The notes below the pieces were generated by a model that saw nothing but the letters and a program-made list of their open reading frames with translations, searched no databases and was not told where the DNA came from. Made by a program: the position numbers and the translations under genes. Shown in pieces: positions 52,454 to 61,775 of a DNA stretch of 64,000 bases (position 1 is the first letter of the stretch; each line of letters begins with the position of its first letter). Source of the DNA: Desulfobacteraceae bacterium (GTDB lineage: Bacteria > Desulfobacterota > Desulfobacteria > Desulfobacterales > UBA5852); the NCBI GenBank assembly GCA_014237395.1, contig JABZFP010000027.1, positions 1-64,000 of the forward strand. Direction: 5' to 3'.

Positions 52454-53722
52454 ATGGAAGACGTGGTCATCGTTTCCGGCGTTCGGACGCCCATTGGCAG
52501 CTATATCGGCGGACTGCGAGACGTGCCGGCCTATGAACTGGCAGCACTGGTGCTGGAGGCGGCGGTCGCCAGGGCTGGCGCCGTGCCCGCCGATGTCGAT
52601 GAAGTGATCATGGGGCAGTCTTACCAGAACGGAGAATCGGTCAATGTGGCCCGAATGGCCTTGCTGGCCGCGGGCTGGCCTGTCGAGGTCCCCGGCATTA
52701 CATTAGACCGGCGCTGCTGTTCGGGGCTGGATGCCATCTGTTTTGGCGCCATGAAGATCATGTGCGGGCTGGCCGATATCGTGGTCACCGGCGGTGTGGA
52801 GAGCATGAGCCGCGCCGAATTCTATCTTCCCGGTGATTTCGTCAAATGGGGCATGGGGGGGCGCATCGATCCCAAATGGGGGGTGATGCCCACGGGGCAC
52901 GGGTCGCTCTCCATGTGGGGACTTCCTATTTTTGACCGGATTTCCCGGGCCAGGGTGATGAGCCAGCCGGTGGAGCGCTTCGGCGAACTCAACTCCATGA
53001 TGTCCTGGGCCGAGGCCGCCGCCAGGGAAGAGGGGATTGCCCGGGAGGTGGCCGATGCCTGGGCCGTGCGCAGCCACCAGAAAGCCTGCGCGGCCATCGC
53101 GGCAGGAAAATTCACGGAAGAGATTGTTCCCGTCACGGTGGCGCGGGCCAAGGGGGAACCGCTGGTGGTCGATTGCGACGAACCTCCCCGGTCGGATACG
53201 TCCGTGGAAAAGCTCGCCCGGTTGCGCACCGTCTATGCCGACGGAATCTGCACAGCCGGTAATTCGTCGACGGAAAACGACGGGGCCGCCGCTGTCGTTC
53301 TGATGTCGGCTGCCAGGGCGAAGGCCATGGGGCGCGCTCCGCTGGCAACCCTTAAATCCTTTGCCGTGGCGGCCGCCGACCCTACCTTGACCTATCCGGC
53401 GGTGCCCGCATCGGTTCAAAAGACGCTGGACCAGGCCGGCCTTACCATTGACGACATGGATCTGATCGAAATCCAGGAGGCCTTTGCCGCCCAGGTCCTG
53501 GCCGATGCCAAGCTCATGGGCTTATCTCCGGCCGATTGCGAAGAAAAAGTGAACGTCAACGGCTCCGGGATCTCTTTAGGTCATCCCATCGCGGCCACCG
53601 GCACCATGCGGCTGGTGACGCTGCTGCACGAACTCAAGCGCCGCAACGGCCGTTACGGCCTGGAGACCATCTGTGGCGGCGGCGGCCAGGGTATTGCCGC
53701 GATTGTGGAAAGAGAAAGCTGA
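52454..53722 (+). CDS. Thiolase (acetyl-CoA C-acetyltransferase family)
   Basis: 422-aa thiolase. Acylated catalytic Cys in RRCCSGLDAI (Cys88/89), GGVESMSRAEFYLP, NSSTENDGAAAVVLMS, the His motif NVNGSGISLGHPIAATGTMR and the second Cys in ETICGGGGQGIAAIVE. It could cleave a 3-ketoacyl-CoA produced downstream of AOR and CoA transferase, or condense acetyl-CoA. AAGGAGAAG precedes the ATG. 52 nt after livF, so probably in the same operon. Confidence 0.92.
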   Translation: MEDVVIVSGVRTPIGSYIGGLRDVPAYELAALVLEAAVARAGAVPADVDEVIMGQSYQNGESVNVARMALLAAGWPVEVPGITLDRRCCSGLDAICFGAMKIMCGLADIVVTGGVESMSRAEFYLPGDFVKWGMGGRIDPKWGVMPTGHGSLSMWGLPIFDRISRARVMSQPVERFGELNSMMSWAEAAAREEGIAREVADAWAVRSHQKACAAIAAGKFTEEIVPVTVARAKGEPLVVDCDEPPRSDTSVEKLARLRTVYADGICTAGNSSTENDGAAAVVLMSAARAKAMGRAPLATLKSFAVAAADPTLTYPAVPASVQKTLDQAGLTIDDMDLIEIQEAFAAQVLADAKLMGLSPADCEEKVNVNGSGISLGHPIAATGTMRLVTLLHELKRRNGRYGLETICGGGGQGIAAIVERES

Positions 53723-53801
53723 ACAGCGTCATCATGGAACGACAGCCTCGACCCGTGGGCTTCCAGCGATTTTTCCAGAAACCAGACAAACGGAGATCGC
53801 C

Positions 53802-54335
53802 ATGACACGTATGCCCTTTTTTGTGCTTTGCTTCCTTCTGTTGCTGCCGATAAGCCTGGATGCCTCGCCGGGTGAGGGGACTCGCCATATATCCGGCAGC
53901 GGCATGGATCTTTACTTCATGGACGACAAGGTCTTCGGGACGGCCAACGGCCATCCGCTCTGGGCAATCTACAACTGCGGCGCGGACATTGTCGGGGCGA
54001 TCGATATCAAGGGCACCTACCACGACCTCAATTTTAGCTATCACCGGGATGGGGATCAACTGATCACCGGCACCTTCGGGGCGATGCCCCTGGCCATGGA
54101 AAAAATCGAGAAAACCACCGACGGGCTCGTTTACCATGTCATGGCGGGTGAAACCCCACTGCGTTTTACCATTCGCTATGAGAAGCAGGAAGACGGGCAC
54201 CTGGTGAACTCGATTGTCGAGGGTAACGCCGGTGAAGACCGCCCGATTCGGTTGGTCGTGGACGGCAGGCTCTGCCCCTTTGCCACCACGGGTATCATCA
54301 TGATAGCCGTCGGCGCAGCGCTTGCGGGCGATTAG
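53802..54335 (+). CDS. Exported protein of unknown function
   Basis: 177 aa: signal peptide (FFVLCFLLLLPISLDASPG), then a beta-rich domain (GSGMDLYFMDDKVFGTANGH, NCGADIVGAIDIKGTYHDL) and a hydrophobic C-terminal end (GIIMIAVGAALAGD). No family recognised. CGGAGATC precedes ATG 53802. 79 nt after the thiolase on the same strand, so possibly in that operon. Confidence 0.55.
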   Translation: MTRMPFFVLCFLLLLPISLDASPGEGTRHISGSGMDLYFMDDKVFGTANGHPLWAIYNCGADIVGAIDIKGTYHDLNFSYHRDGDQLITGTFGAMPLAMEKIEKTTDGLVYHVMAGETPLRFTIRYEKQEDGHLVNSIVEGNAGEDRPIRLVVDGRLCPFATTGIIMIAVGAALAGD

Positions 54336-54636
54336 CGTCAACACGCATTTCAAGATGACAGGGGGCTCCCGGGCCGGTCTCCAGCGGCCGCAAAGGGCTT
54401 CGGGCGGCCGATCCCGCCACCTGGGGCAGGGCACCCCTCAAAAGCGCCTTCGCATCTCGCAACCGAATATCCTTTGCCGTTAATCCCATTGCCATCCGGT
54501 GATGGTTCCCACACGCCCCGCGTTCGGAAAATGTCCGGGTTGGGCAAACCCCCTGATGTGTATTATAGTGTAGCAGGGACTGCCATCGTTTCATTCTCCC
54601 GGATACCGGGGGCACCTGTGCCTGGGGGAGCCTTCA
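54336..54636. other. Intergenic stretch
   Basis: Carries GAATATCCTTTGCCGTT at 54463-54479, repeated at 58738-58754. A promoter for the large kinase-like gene is expected here but not identified. Confidence 0.35.
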
Positions 54637-57600
54637 ATGAAGATCTGCATCCAATGCGGTCAGATTGTGGCCGAGGAAGTCCATACCTGCCCGTCCTGCG
54701 GTGCCGAGGTGACGGCCGGCCGCACCGCCATCGACAACTATCGCATCCTGGAGGTTTTGCACGAAGGCTATTCCAGCACTTTGTGCAAGGCTCGGTGTGA
54801 AGGACAGGACGAGCCGGTCCTGATCCGGATTTTTACCCCGCCTTCCGGTGTTGACGCCCGCCTGGCTGAAAGACTCCAGCACGAGCTGGAAGAACTCCAA
54901 GCCCTCCCGGAAACCTATTTCGTGCGCCATCTGGCTATCAAACAGTCTGCCGAGGGGTTGTGGTATCGCATCAGTGAGTGGGTGGAGGCCTTGAATTGGG
55001 GGTCCCTTCTGGCGACGGGGCGCCTGCAGGACGCCCGCACCAGTCTGCGCCTGCTATACCGGATTGCCTCGATACTCGACGGGCTGCACCGCATCGGCCA
55101 CATCATTCCCCACCTGATTCTCGACGATATTCTGGTTTATGAAGACGATGCCGGTGCGCTCAAGGTCATGATCGATTACAAGCTCTCGCGCTTTCTCGAT
55201 CCGCAGCTGGATCGTCCCGGCCCGATGCTGGCCCGCCTGCTGACGCTCCACCCGGATATCGTCAACCAGCGTCCGCTGGACCACCGCAGCGATATCTGGT
55301 CCCTGGGCAAGGCCTTTGTCGAGATCCTCAGCGCCGATCCCGATGTGACCGATCTGCCGGCACAGGTGGCCAGTCTGCCCGTGCCGCCGGAGGTGCAGAC
55401 CCTGATCCGGCTGATGCTCAGCGACGACCCCGACCTGCGGCCGCGTTCCATGGCCGAGGTGGCCGCCGTCCTGGGGCGGGTGAGCGATAAGGCCATCCAG
55501 GCTGCTGCGGAAAGACATGCGGAGACAACCGGCGGGACCACCCGCGCCATATTGCGGCGGGTGAACACACGATTGGGGCTGCTGGCCGTTCTGCTGGTCG
55601 TGCTGATCGCCGCAGGGGGTGTTCTTTGGTACAATCTTGGCGGTATGCGTCGGGACAGCGAGACGGCCCTGATAGCCTATGCCAACCAGTACGCCGGGTC
55701 GATAGCCTTTGTGGTGGTGGACTACTGGCTGCAGCTTGATGATCGCCCCGTGTATCGTGGCCGGTCCGAGGGAACCGCATTTCTGGCGGATCGCCAGGGC
55801 TACCTGTTGACCAATCGCCATGTGGCCTGCCCCTGGCTGGAAGATGAGCGGATGCTGGTCCTCATCGAGTTGCTGCGCGGGCGCCCGGAGAGGCTGCAGT
55901 TTGGCTATCACATGTATCTGTGGTTTGAAGGTCAGCGGGCGTTCAGCCGTCTGCCGGCCCTGTCCGACAGTGACGCGGTGGAAGATGCCTACCACATCGA
56001 ATCGGCCTTCAGCTCCCGGGGGCCGCGACGGGTGAGGATTGCCGGTGTGGCCCCTTCACCGGTCGAAACACGGGAACGCGTCCGTGCGCCCCTGCGCGAC
56101 GATTTTGCCGTTCTCAAAATTGACGCGATCCCTCCGGGTTTGCAGCCGCTGCCATTGGCCGATGACTTCAAGGCGGCGGCACTTCCCAAGCTGGCCCCCC
56201 TCATTACCCTGGGGTTTCCTCTGGGCAGCCGGACCCAGGCGACAACGGTCAATGTGAGCGTGACACGCGGGCACGTCCGCCGTGCTTTTGAAAGCATGTT
56301 CCAGGTGGATGCGTCGCTGTATCCCGGCAACAGTGGCGGTCCTTTTATCGATACCCGGGGCCAGGTGGTCGGCCTGGCCGCTGTGGTGGCGGTCGGTTGG
56401 GCCAGAGGGCCGGTGCCTGTGGCCACACCGCTTTCCGATATCGGCCTGGTTTTGCCGATTACCAAAGCCGTTGCATTTCTGGAGGAGCTCAAAGCCGGGG
56501 CGTTCAAGTGGAACGGTGAGATCGATGTGGCTCTGGAACAGCGCCTGCAGCGGATTATGGTGGCCGCCCGCGACCGGGACTGGGAGAAGGCACGCCAGCT
56601 GGCCGACCAGGAACTCGGCGCCATGCGAACACCGCCCCTGCTCATGGCGGCGGCCATGATGCACCTGTGCGCCGGTGATCTTGACGGCGGGCGGCGGCTG
56701 TTCGACCAGGTCCTTTCCATCGATCCGGCGAACAACCTGGCCCGCCTGATGATGTTGCTGGCAGACTGGTACGAGGGCCATGCCGCAGCGACCTTTCACA
56801 GTCATTTGCTGGTGGCCCTGGACTGGCGCTCGTCCGACGAGTTCATGGGTTACCTGGCGCGCATTCTGACCGGCGAGGTGGACGCGCAGCGCGCGCTGAC
56901 CGGTGGTTACACTACCGCCGAGAAAAGTTGGCTGCACCTGGTCGCCGGGCTCACGGCCGACCGCCGCGGGAGGAGCGATGTGGCCCGTTCCCTGCTGGAA
57001 AAAGCGGTCCTGGCCGCCGACGTCGACGATTGGAGCCTTTACCTGGCCCTCTCCCAGCTGGACCGGATTCAGCGCCGGCGTATGGCGCAGTCGGTCGACC
57101 CGATCATGGGGCGGGATTACCAGCGGCAGATCGCGGCATTCGATCGCCGCCTGGCAAAAACCATTGCGGATCGTGAGGAGCGGCGCGCACGGATGGTATA
57201 TCTCCGGGCGGCGTTGCAGCGCGCCGACATCGACCTGGCAACCCAGCGGTCACTCCTGGAAAAACTGCGGGTGGCGGACATCGAGAACAGCGATGTGTTG
57301 ATCTCCCAGGCGTACTATGCCGCGATGGACGAAGACTGGGGGGCCGCCCTTGACTATGCGCGGCAGTTTCTGGCCCGTCCTGGACGAACGAGTGCCGGCA
57401 AGTTGAGTGTAGGGCTGCTCGAGCCCGGGATTCTGCACAAGCAGGGGGAGGCGGCCCAGGCGCGTGAGCGTTTGGCGGCATACCACGACGCCGTTATGGA
57501 TCCCTGGTACCACAGCCTGAGCGGGTGCCTGTTGGATCCTGCCCTTCAGGCACATGTGACAGCCAAGGCGGGAGAAAGTCCGGAAACCCTCCTGACCGGC

Positions 57601-57753
57601 CACACCGCACTCGGCCTGTGGTCAGAGGGCAGCGGGGATGCGCCCGGCGCCATCAAACATTACCGGGAAGCCCTGGGGTCCTATATGGACCACCGGATCG
57701 AATATGATTTCGCCAGAGCACGCATGCGACGGCTGCGGCAGACGTCGCCATGA
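54637..57753 (+). CDS. Zinc-ribbon / pseudokinase / TM / HtrA-type protease / TPR fusion protein
   Basis: 1038-aa multidomain membrane protein. (1) N-terminal zinc ribbon CIQCG...CPSCG. (2) Serine/threonine-kinase-like fold, residues about 30-290 (YRILEVLHEGYSSTLCKARC; RSDIWSLGKAFVEILSADPD; LRPRSMAEVAAVL), but the VAIK lysine reads VLIR, HRDLKPEN reads IPHLILDDIL and DFG reads IDYK, so it should be catalytically dead. (3) One membrane helix (LAVLLVVLIAAGGVLWY, about 312-335). (4) Periplasmic trypsin-like domain with intact triad: LTNRHVACP (His395), DDFAVLKID (Asp488 or 489), YPGNSGGPF (Ser566). (5) TPR-like helical C-terminus, about 640-1030. Infers signalling from a cytosolic pseudokinase to an envelope protease. 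Monocistronic. Confidence 0.85.
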   Translation: MKICIQCGQIVAEEVHTCPSCGAEVTAGRTAIDNYRILEVLHEGYSSTLCKARCEGQDEPVLIRIFTPPSGVDARLAERLQHELEELQALPETYFVRHLAIKQSAEGLWYRISEWVEALNWGSLLATGRLQDARTSLRLLYRIASILDGLHRIGHIIPHLILDDILVYEDDAGALKVMIDYKLSRFLDPQLDRPGPMLARLLTLHPDIVNQRPLDHRSDIWSLGKAFVEILSADPDVTDLPAQVASLPVPPEVQTLIRLMLSDDPDLRPRSMAEVAAVLGRVSDKAIQAAAERHAETTGGTTRAILRRVNTRLGLLAVLLVVLIAAGGVLWYNLGGMRRDSETALIAYANQYAGSIAFVVVDYWLQLDDRPVYRGRSEGTAFLADRQGYLLTNRHVACPWLEDERMLVLIELLRGRPERLQFGYHMYLWFEGQRAFSRLPALSDSDAVEDAYHIESAFSSRGPRRVRIAGVAPSPVETRERVRAPLRDDFAVLKIDAIPPGLQPLPLADDFKAAALPKLAPLITLGFPLGSRTQATTVNVSVTRGHVRRAFESMFQVDASLYPGNSGGPFIDTRGQVVGLAAVVAVGWARGPVPVATPLSDIGLVLPITKAVAFLEELKAGAFKWNGEIDVALEQRLQRIMVAARDRDWEKARQLADQELGAMRTPPLLMAAAMMHLCAGDLDGGRRLFDQVLSIDPANNLARLMMLLADWYEGHAAATFHSHLLVALDWRSSDEFMGYLARILTGEVDAQRALTGGYTTAEKSWLHLVAGLTADRRGRSDVARSLLEKAVLAADVDDWSLYLALSQLDRIQRRRMAQSVDPIMGRDYQRQIAAFDRRLAKTIADREERRARMVYLRAALQRADIDLATQRSLLEKLRVADIENSDVLISQAYYAAMDEDWGAALDYARQFLARPGRTSAGKLSVGLLEPGILHKQGEAAQARERLAAYHDAVMDPWYHSLSGCLLDPALQAHVTAKAGESPETLLTGHTALGLWSEGSGDAPGAIKHYREALGSYMDHRIEYDFARARMRRLRQTSP

Positions 57754-57879
57754 TTTCATCCGGCCTTTGACGCGGAAGCAAAACCTGATAACGACTATCC
57801 TTAATCTTTAAGCAGAAGAGCGGAAACCGATAACGACGTCGAAAGCCTTCATTTTTCAGAAGGGGGGCAGCGGCTAGGG

Positions 57880-58650
57880 TTGAAGAGAGAAGCCAATTCC
57901 TTGCTGACCGATACCCACACCCATATTTGCGATGCAGCTTTTGATGCCGACCGGGCCGGGGTGCTCGCACGTGCCGAGCAGGCCGGCATTCAGGCGATTA
58001 TCGCCGTGGGCGAGGACCTGGCGGATGGGCGGAAAAATCTTGACCTGGCCCGTGAGTTTCCGATCCTGAAGCCCGCCGCCGGTCTTTACCCGACCCACCT
58101 GGATCTCGTCGCGGCCGAGGAGATGATGGCCTTTATCCGTGCCAGGCAGGCGGAATTGTGCGCCGTCGGTGAAGTGGGCCTCGACTTCTGGGTGGTGAAA
58201 TCGGAGAAAGAGCGGGCGCTGCAGAAAGAGATCTTCGCCCGGTTCATTGCCCTGTCCATTGAACTCGACCTGCCGTTGAACGTGCATTCGCGTTCGGCCG
58301 GCCGGCATGCCGTGGATCTGCTGGTCGCAAACGGCGCCAAGCGGGTGCAGCTGCATGCCTTTGACGGCAAGATCACGGCGGCCCGCCCCGCCCTGGCAGC
58401 CGGCTACTTCTTCTCGATTCCCCCTTCCATCGTGCGCTCCCGCCAGAAGCAGAAACTCGTGCGCCACCTGCCGCTGGAATGTCTGCTAGTGGAGACCGAC
58501 AGCCCGGTGCTGGGGCCGGAACCCCGTGTGCGTAACGAGCCGGCCAACCTCCCCGTGTCGATTCGAGCCATTGCGGAAATAAAGGATATTCCTGAAGCAC
58601 GTGTGGTTGCAGCGGTGGTAGCCAATACCCGGGCGTTATATGGATTCTGA
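57880..58650 (+). CDS. tatD: TatD-family metal-dependent deoxyribonuclease
   Basis: 256-aa TIM-barrel hydrolase: LTDTHTHICDAAFDADRAGV (first metal His pair), GLYPTHLD, CAVGEVGLDFWVVKSEKERA, ELDLPLNVHSRSAGRHAVDL, VQLHAFDGKI and ECLLVETDSPVLGPEPRVRN (Asp ligand). Predicted 3'-5' DNase. TTG 57880 is the called start with only a weak ribosome-binding site. Downstream of the pseudokinase-protease gene by 126 nt. Confidence 0.88.
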   Translation: MKREANSLLTDTHTHICDAAFDADRAGVLARAEQAGIQAIIAVGEDLADGRKNLDLAREFPILKPAAGLYPTHLDLVAAEEMMAFIRARQAELCAVGEVGLDFWVVKSEKERALQKEIFARFIALSIELDLPLNVHSRSAGRHAVDLLVANGAKRVQLHAFDGKITAARPALAAGYFFSIPPSIVRSRQKQKLVRHLPLECLLVETDSPVLGPEPRVRNEPANLPVSIRAIAEIKDIPEARVVAAVVANTRALYGF

Positions 58651-58882
58651 CGACGGACGCCGCTCAAATGAAGGGGGGGCAGCTTTCCGATGACCACCAT
58701 CAATGGCAATTGTCGCAAACGTCATTCTGCGGGCTTAGAATATCCTTTGCCGTTCATACCCGTTGCCTGAAGGGCAAGCATGACTATCTTCTTTAAGGGC
58801 AGCCTGCGGGCGCATCACTTGACGACTGATGGAGAACAATGTCTGTCGATTTTAAATGTCTTCCCGAAAGAGATCATGGCCC

Positions 58883-59830
58883 ATGCGCCTTAAATCAAAT
58901 AAGAGATTGATACGGATACGGCTACTTGCCTTTCTGGTTTTTCTTTCCAGTGCCGGGAACCTTATCGGTCCGTCCTCTCTGTCGATAGCCAAAACCGTTC
59001 AGCGCCAGGCAGGGGCCATGACGCTGCCGCCGGACCTTTGGGCTGATTCGGCCCCGGAGCGCTTCTCACCGGAAACCCTGTTTGACATCATTAACGGCGA
59101 TGCGGATCTGTATCTCAAGGCCGGTTTTGTCGCGCTCGAATTCCAGCGGTTTCTTCTTAATAATGATTCCCGGAAATCAATGGACTTGTTTGCCTACCAA
59201 ATGAACCGGCACCGCAGCGCATTTTCCGTCTTCAGCGTTCGGCGTGGGCGGGAGGCGGTGCCGGAAAGCCTGACGCGGTTTGCCTACCGCTATCGAAATG
59301 GGCTTTTTTTTGTTCACGGGCCATTTTATATCGAAATCATAGCGGCCGAAGAAACGAACCTGGTGGTGGATGCCATGCATCGTCTGGCGGCTGCATTCAT
59401 GGAAGCGCATCCGGTCGAAGTGCTGCCGATTCCTGAACTGGAGCGCTTTCCCTCGGAAAATATGATCCCCGGAAGTATAGTCCTGTACCCCGCCGGAGGC
59501 TTCGGCTTCGAAGCTTTCGATAATCTGTTTACGGCCCTTTATCAGGTGAAAGGGGGCGAAGCGACGGCTTTTTTCCGCCCCTGCGGCTCTCCGGAGGAGG
59601 CCGCCCGGTTGTCGGGCGGCTATCAGGCTTTTCTGCTGGAATACGAGGGCGCTATGATTCCTTTGGATGACGCCCTGCCCAACAGCCGGATGTTGCGTGT
59701 GGCGGACAGCTACACCCTGGTCTTTACCCACGGCCGAACCGTCGCCGGTGTCCAGGATGCGGCCACGCCGGAGCAGGCCACGATGCTGGCCCGGCGGCTG
59801 AGCGCGGCCCTGTCATCCGGCCAAAACTGA
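58883..59830 (+). CDS. DUF6599-family exported protein
   Basis: 315 aa. An N-terminal membrane/signal segment (RIRLLAFLVFLSSAGNLIGP) is followed by a domain seen in deltaproteobacterial proteins: LPPDLWADSAPERFSPETLF, DIINGDADLYLKAGFVALEF, FSVFSVRRGREAVPESLTRF and EVLPIPELERFPSENMIPGS. Function unknown. The aldo/keto reductase gene follows at 47 nt. ATG 58883 is preferred, with AAAGAGA about 10 nt upstream; ATG 58856 is in frame. Confidence 0.7.
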   Translation: MRLKSNKRLIRIRLLAFLVFLSSAGNLIGPSSLSIAKTVQRQAGAMTLPPDLWADSAPERFSPETLFDIINGDADLYLKAGFVALEFQRFLLNNDSRKSMDLFAYQMNRHRSAFSVFSVRRGREAVPESLTRFAYRYRNGLFFVHGPFYIEIIAAEETNLVVDAMHRLAAAFMEAHPVEVLPIPELERFPSENMIPGSIVLYPAGGFGFEAFDNLFTALYQVKGGEATAFFRPCGSPEEAARLSGGYQAFLLEYEGAMIPLDDALPNSRMLRVADSYTLVFTHGRTVAGVQDAATPEQATMLARRLSAALSSGQN

Positions 59831-59877
59831 CTGTTTTACGTTTCGATAGCGATCTGAAAGTGAATGGGAGGTACCAA

Positions 59878-61122
59878 ATGAAGGCAGAAAAAACGCCTCA
59901 GTCCAGCCGTAGGCAATTTCTGAAAAAAGCCTGTGGGGCGGGTGTCGGAATGGCCGCCGGCGTTTCGGGTCTGTCGCGGGCATGGGCTATAACCCCAACC
60001 GGCGACGACACCGATGCCGCCGAAATGCCGCTGCGCCCGTTCGGCAATAGCGGCGTCAAGGTGCCCATCCTCGGCCTCGGCGGCTCTCTGAACTTTCTGA
60101 ACCGGCAGCTCCTTTTGGGACAGGCCCTGAAAATGGGGGTGCGATACTGGGACACGGCCGACAATTACAGCGGCGGCCGCAGCGAAGAGGGGATCGGTGC
60201 ATACTTTTCAAAACATCCGGAGGATCGCAAGCGTGTTTTTCTTGTCACCAAAACCGGCGCCACATCCCCCGAGGGGATGGAGCGAAGCCTGGAAGACTCC
60301 CTCAAGCGGCTGAAAACGGATCACGTGGACCTGTATCTGCTGCACGGGTTATCCAGGGTGGCGGGTGTCATTGACGACGTCACGCGAGGGTGGGTCGAAA
60401 AGACCAAAGCCGATGGCCGGATTCGTCTGTTTGGATTCAGCACCCACCGCAACATGGCCGCCTGCCTGGCCCAGGCCGGCCGTTTGGGCTGGTTGGACGG
60501 CATCATGCTGACTTACAACTACCGGTTGATGGCGGATGAGGACATGACCCGGGCCGTGGATGCTTGTGTCCGTGCAGGTATCGGGCTGATCGCCATGAAA
60601 ACCCAGGGGCGGGCATTTTCATTTGGCGGTGGCGGGCGGGGTGAAGAGCTGGTGCAGCATTTTTTGGATCGGGGCCTGACCAAACACCAGGCGCGGCTCA
60701 AAGCCGTGTGGGAAAATTCGCAGATAAGCGGCATCTGTTCTCATATGGACAACATGACCATCCTTAAAGAGAACGTTACCGCCGCCCGGGATCGGACCTT
60801 ACTCGGCGACCGGGACCGTCGCCTGCTGAAGCGCCATGCCCGCCGGACCGCCTCGGCCTACTGCGCCGGCTGCGGTGACATCTGCGAATCGCGCCTGGAC
60901 GATCCCGTGCCGGTGGCCGACGTGATGCGCTGCCTCATGTATGCGCACAGCTACAACGACTACCAAATGGCCCGGGAGGCCTTCGCCCGCCTGCCGTCGG
61001 GGATCCGGTCGCGTCTGTTGCAGACGGATTTTTCGGCGGCCGAACAACTCTGCCCCCAGCGGATCGCCATCGGCAAGGTCATGCGCCGAGCAGCCGAAGA
61101 CCTGGGGTATAGTCCGGTTTAG
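59878..61122 (+). CDS. Tat-exported aldo/keto reductase with Cys-rich C-terminus
   Basis: 414 aa. A twin-arginine signal (SSRRQFLKKACGAGVGMAAG) precedes an AKR barrel: PLRPFGNSGVKVPILGLGGS, the tetrad Asp and Tyr in YWDTADNYSGGRSEEG, Lys in FLVTKTGATSP, His in YLLHGLSRV. The C-terminal part has CAGCGDICESRL and EQLCPQRIAIGKVM, recalling ferredoxin-like Fe-S tails of anaerobe AKRs but with only some of the usual cysteines. Export with a Tat signal implies a prefolded redox cofactor. ATG 59878 follows GGGAGGT. Confidence 0.85.
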   Translation: MKAEKTPQSSRRQFLKKACGAGVGMAAGVSGLSRAWAITPTGDDTDAAEMPLRPFGNSGVKVPILGLGGSLNFLNRQLLLGQALKMGVRYWDTADNYSGGRSEEGIGAYFSKHPEDRKRVFLVTKTGATSPEGMERSLEDSLKRLKTDHVDLYLLHGLSRVAGVIDDVTRGWVEKTKADGRIRLFGFSTHRNMAACLAQAGRLGWLDGIMLTYNYRLMADEDMTRAVDACVRAGIGLIAMKTQGRAFSFGGGGRGEELVQHFLDRGLTKHQARLKAVWENSQISGICSHMDNMTILKENVTAARDRTLLGDRDRRLLKRHARRTASAYCAGCGDICESRLDDPVPVADVMRCLMYAHSYNDYQMAREAFARLPSGIRSRLLQTDFSAAEQLCPQRIAIGKVMRRAAEDLGYSPV

Positions 61123-61196
61123 CACCCTTTGACAGACGATGCCGATACGCCGAAGTTCGCAACAGGCCTGTGGCGTATAAGAGGCTGCATCCGCGG

Positions 61197-61505
61197 TCAA
61201 CCATGCAGGGCGGCTTTGATTCTTTCCAGTACCGCCCGTTCCTGAGGCTTCAGTGCCCGACCGATGGCGGCGACGGCCTGGTCCGAATCTTCCTCGATAC
61301 GCATCTCACAGAGCCCGGGAGGCAGATAGGAGAGCATGTCGAAACTGGCAATAATTTCCTTGTGCTCCTTGCGGGCAATTCTGGGCCGATACGAAGATGC
61401 CGAGATGCCCGATTTCGACGTGACCGGTGCACACGATCACCTGGCCGCGGCGTTTGGATTTCTTCGACGGTGCCGTTGGTCTTGGCAATCCAGTTGAAGG
61501 CCTGC
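61197..61505 (-). pseudogene. DUF3141 (PHA-synthase-like) gene fragment
   Basis: The reverse strand reads, across two frameshifts, FNWIAKTNGTVEEIQ, then KRRGQVIVCTGHVEIGHLGI followed by FVSA, then ARKEHKEIIASFDMLSYLPP, GLCEMRIEEDSDQAVAAIGR and ALKPQERAVLERIKAALHG before a stop at 61197. The HESIGHLGIFVS-type motif is the hallmark of DUF3141 proteins. The N-terminal two thirds are absent. Confidence 0.65.
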
Positions 61506-61528
61506 CGGGTGGCGTGATGTTGTCCCCG

Positions 61529-61567
61529 GCGGTTGTCGCCAATACCCGGAAGTTATATGGTTTCTGA
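61529..61567 (+). pseudogene. C-terminal end of a second tatD-like gene
   Basis: Codons AVVANTRKLYGF and stop, versus AVVANTRALYGF at the end of the tatD gene at 58650. Nothing upstream continues the match, so this is a short duplicated fragment or the tail of a lost paralogue. Confidence 0.5.
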
Positions 61568-61775
61568 CAAAGTTGCCACATTGAATCGGCGGTGGCTAAC
61601 ATGGTATGTGGCAATCAAGGGCTTCGAAGGGAACCGATCTTGAATGGTGAGCCCTAACACGGCGGGGAAATATTCACCGCTAAAACATGTATGTGCGATT
61701 TTGGCGATAAACAGCGGCGGAAAACGGACGTTTTTTCCCGCAGAAAGAAAATCGACGCATAGGATATGGGGGCGC

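Larger units (their letters stand above)
61123..61775. other. Gene debris between aldo/keto reductase and activator
   Basis: Contains the DUF3141-like fragments (reverse strand) and a TatD-like C-terminal end (forward strand), described separately. The stretch 61568-61775 also carries an open frame continuous with the activator gene but without a convincing start. Confidence 0.5.
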
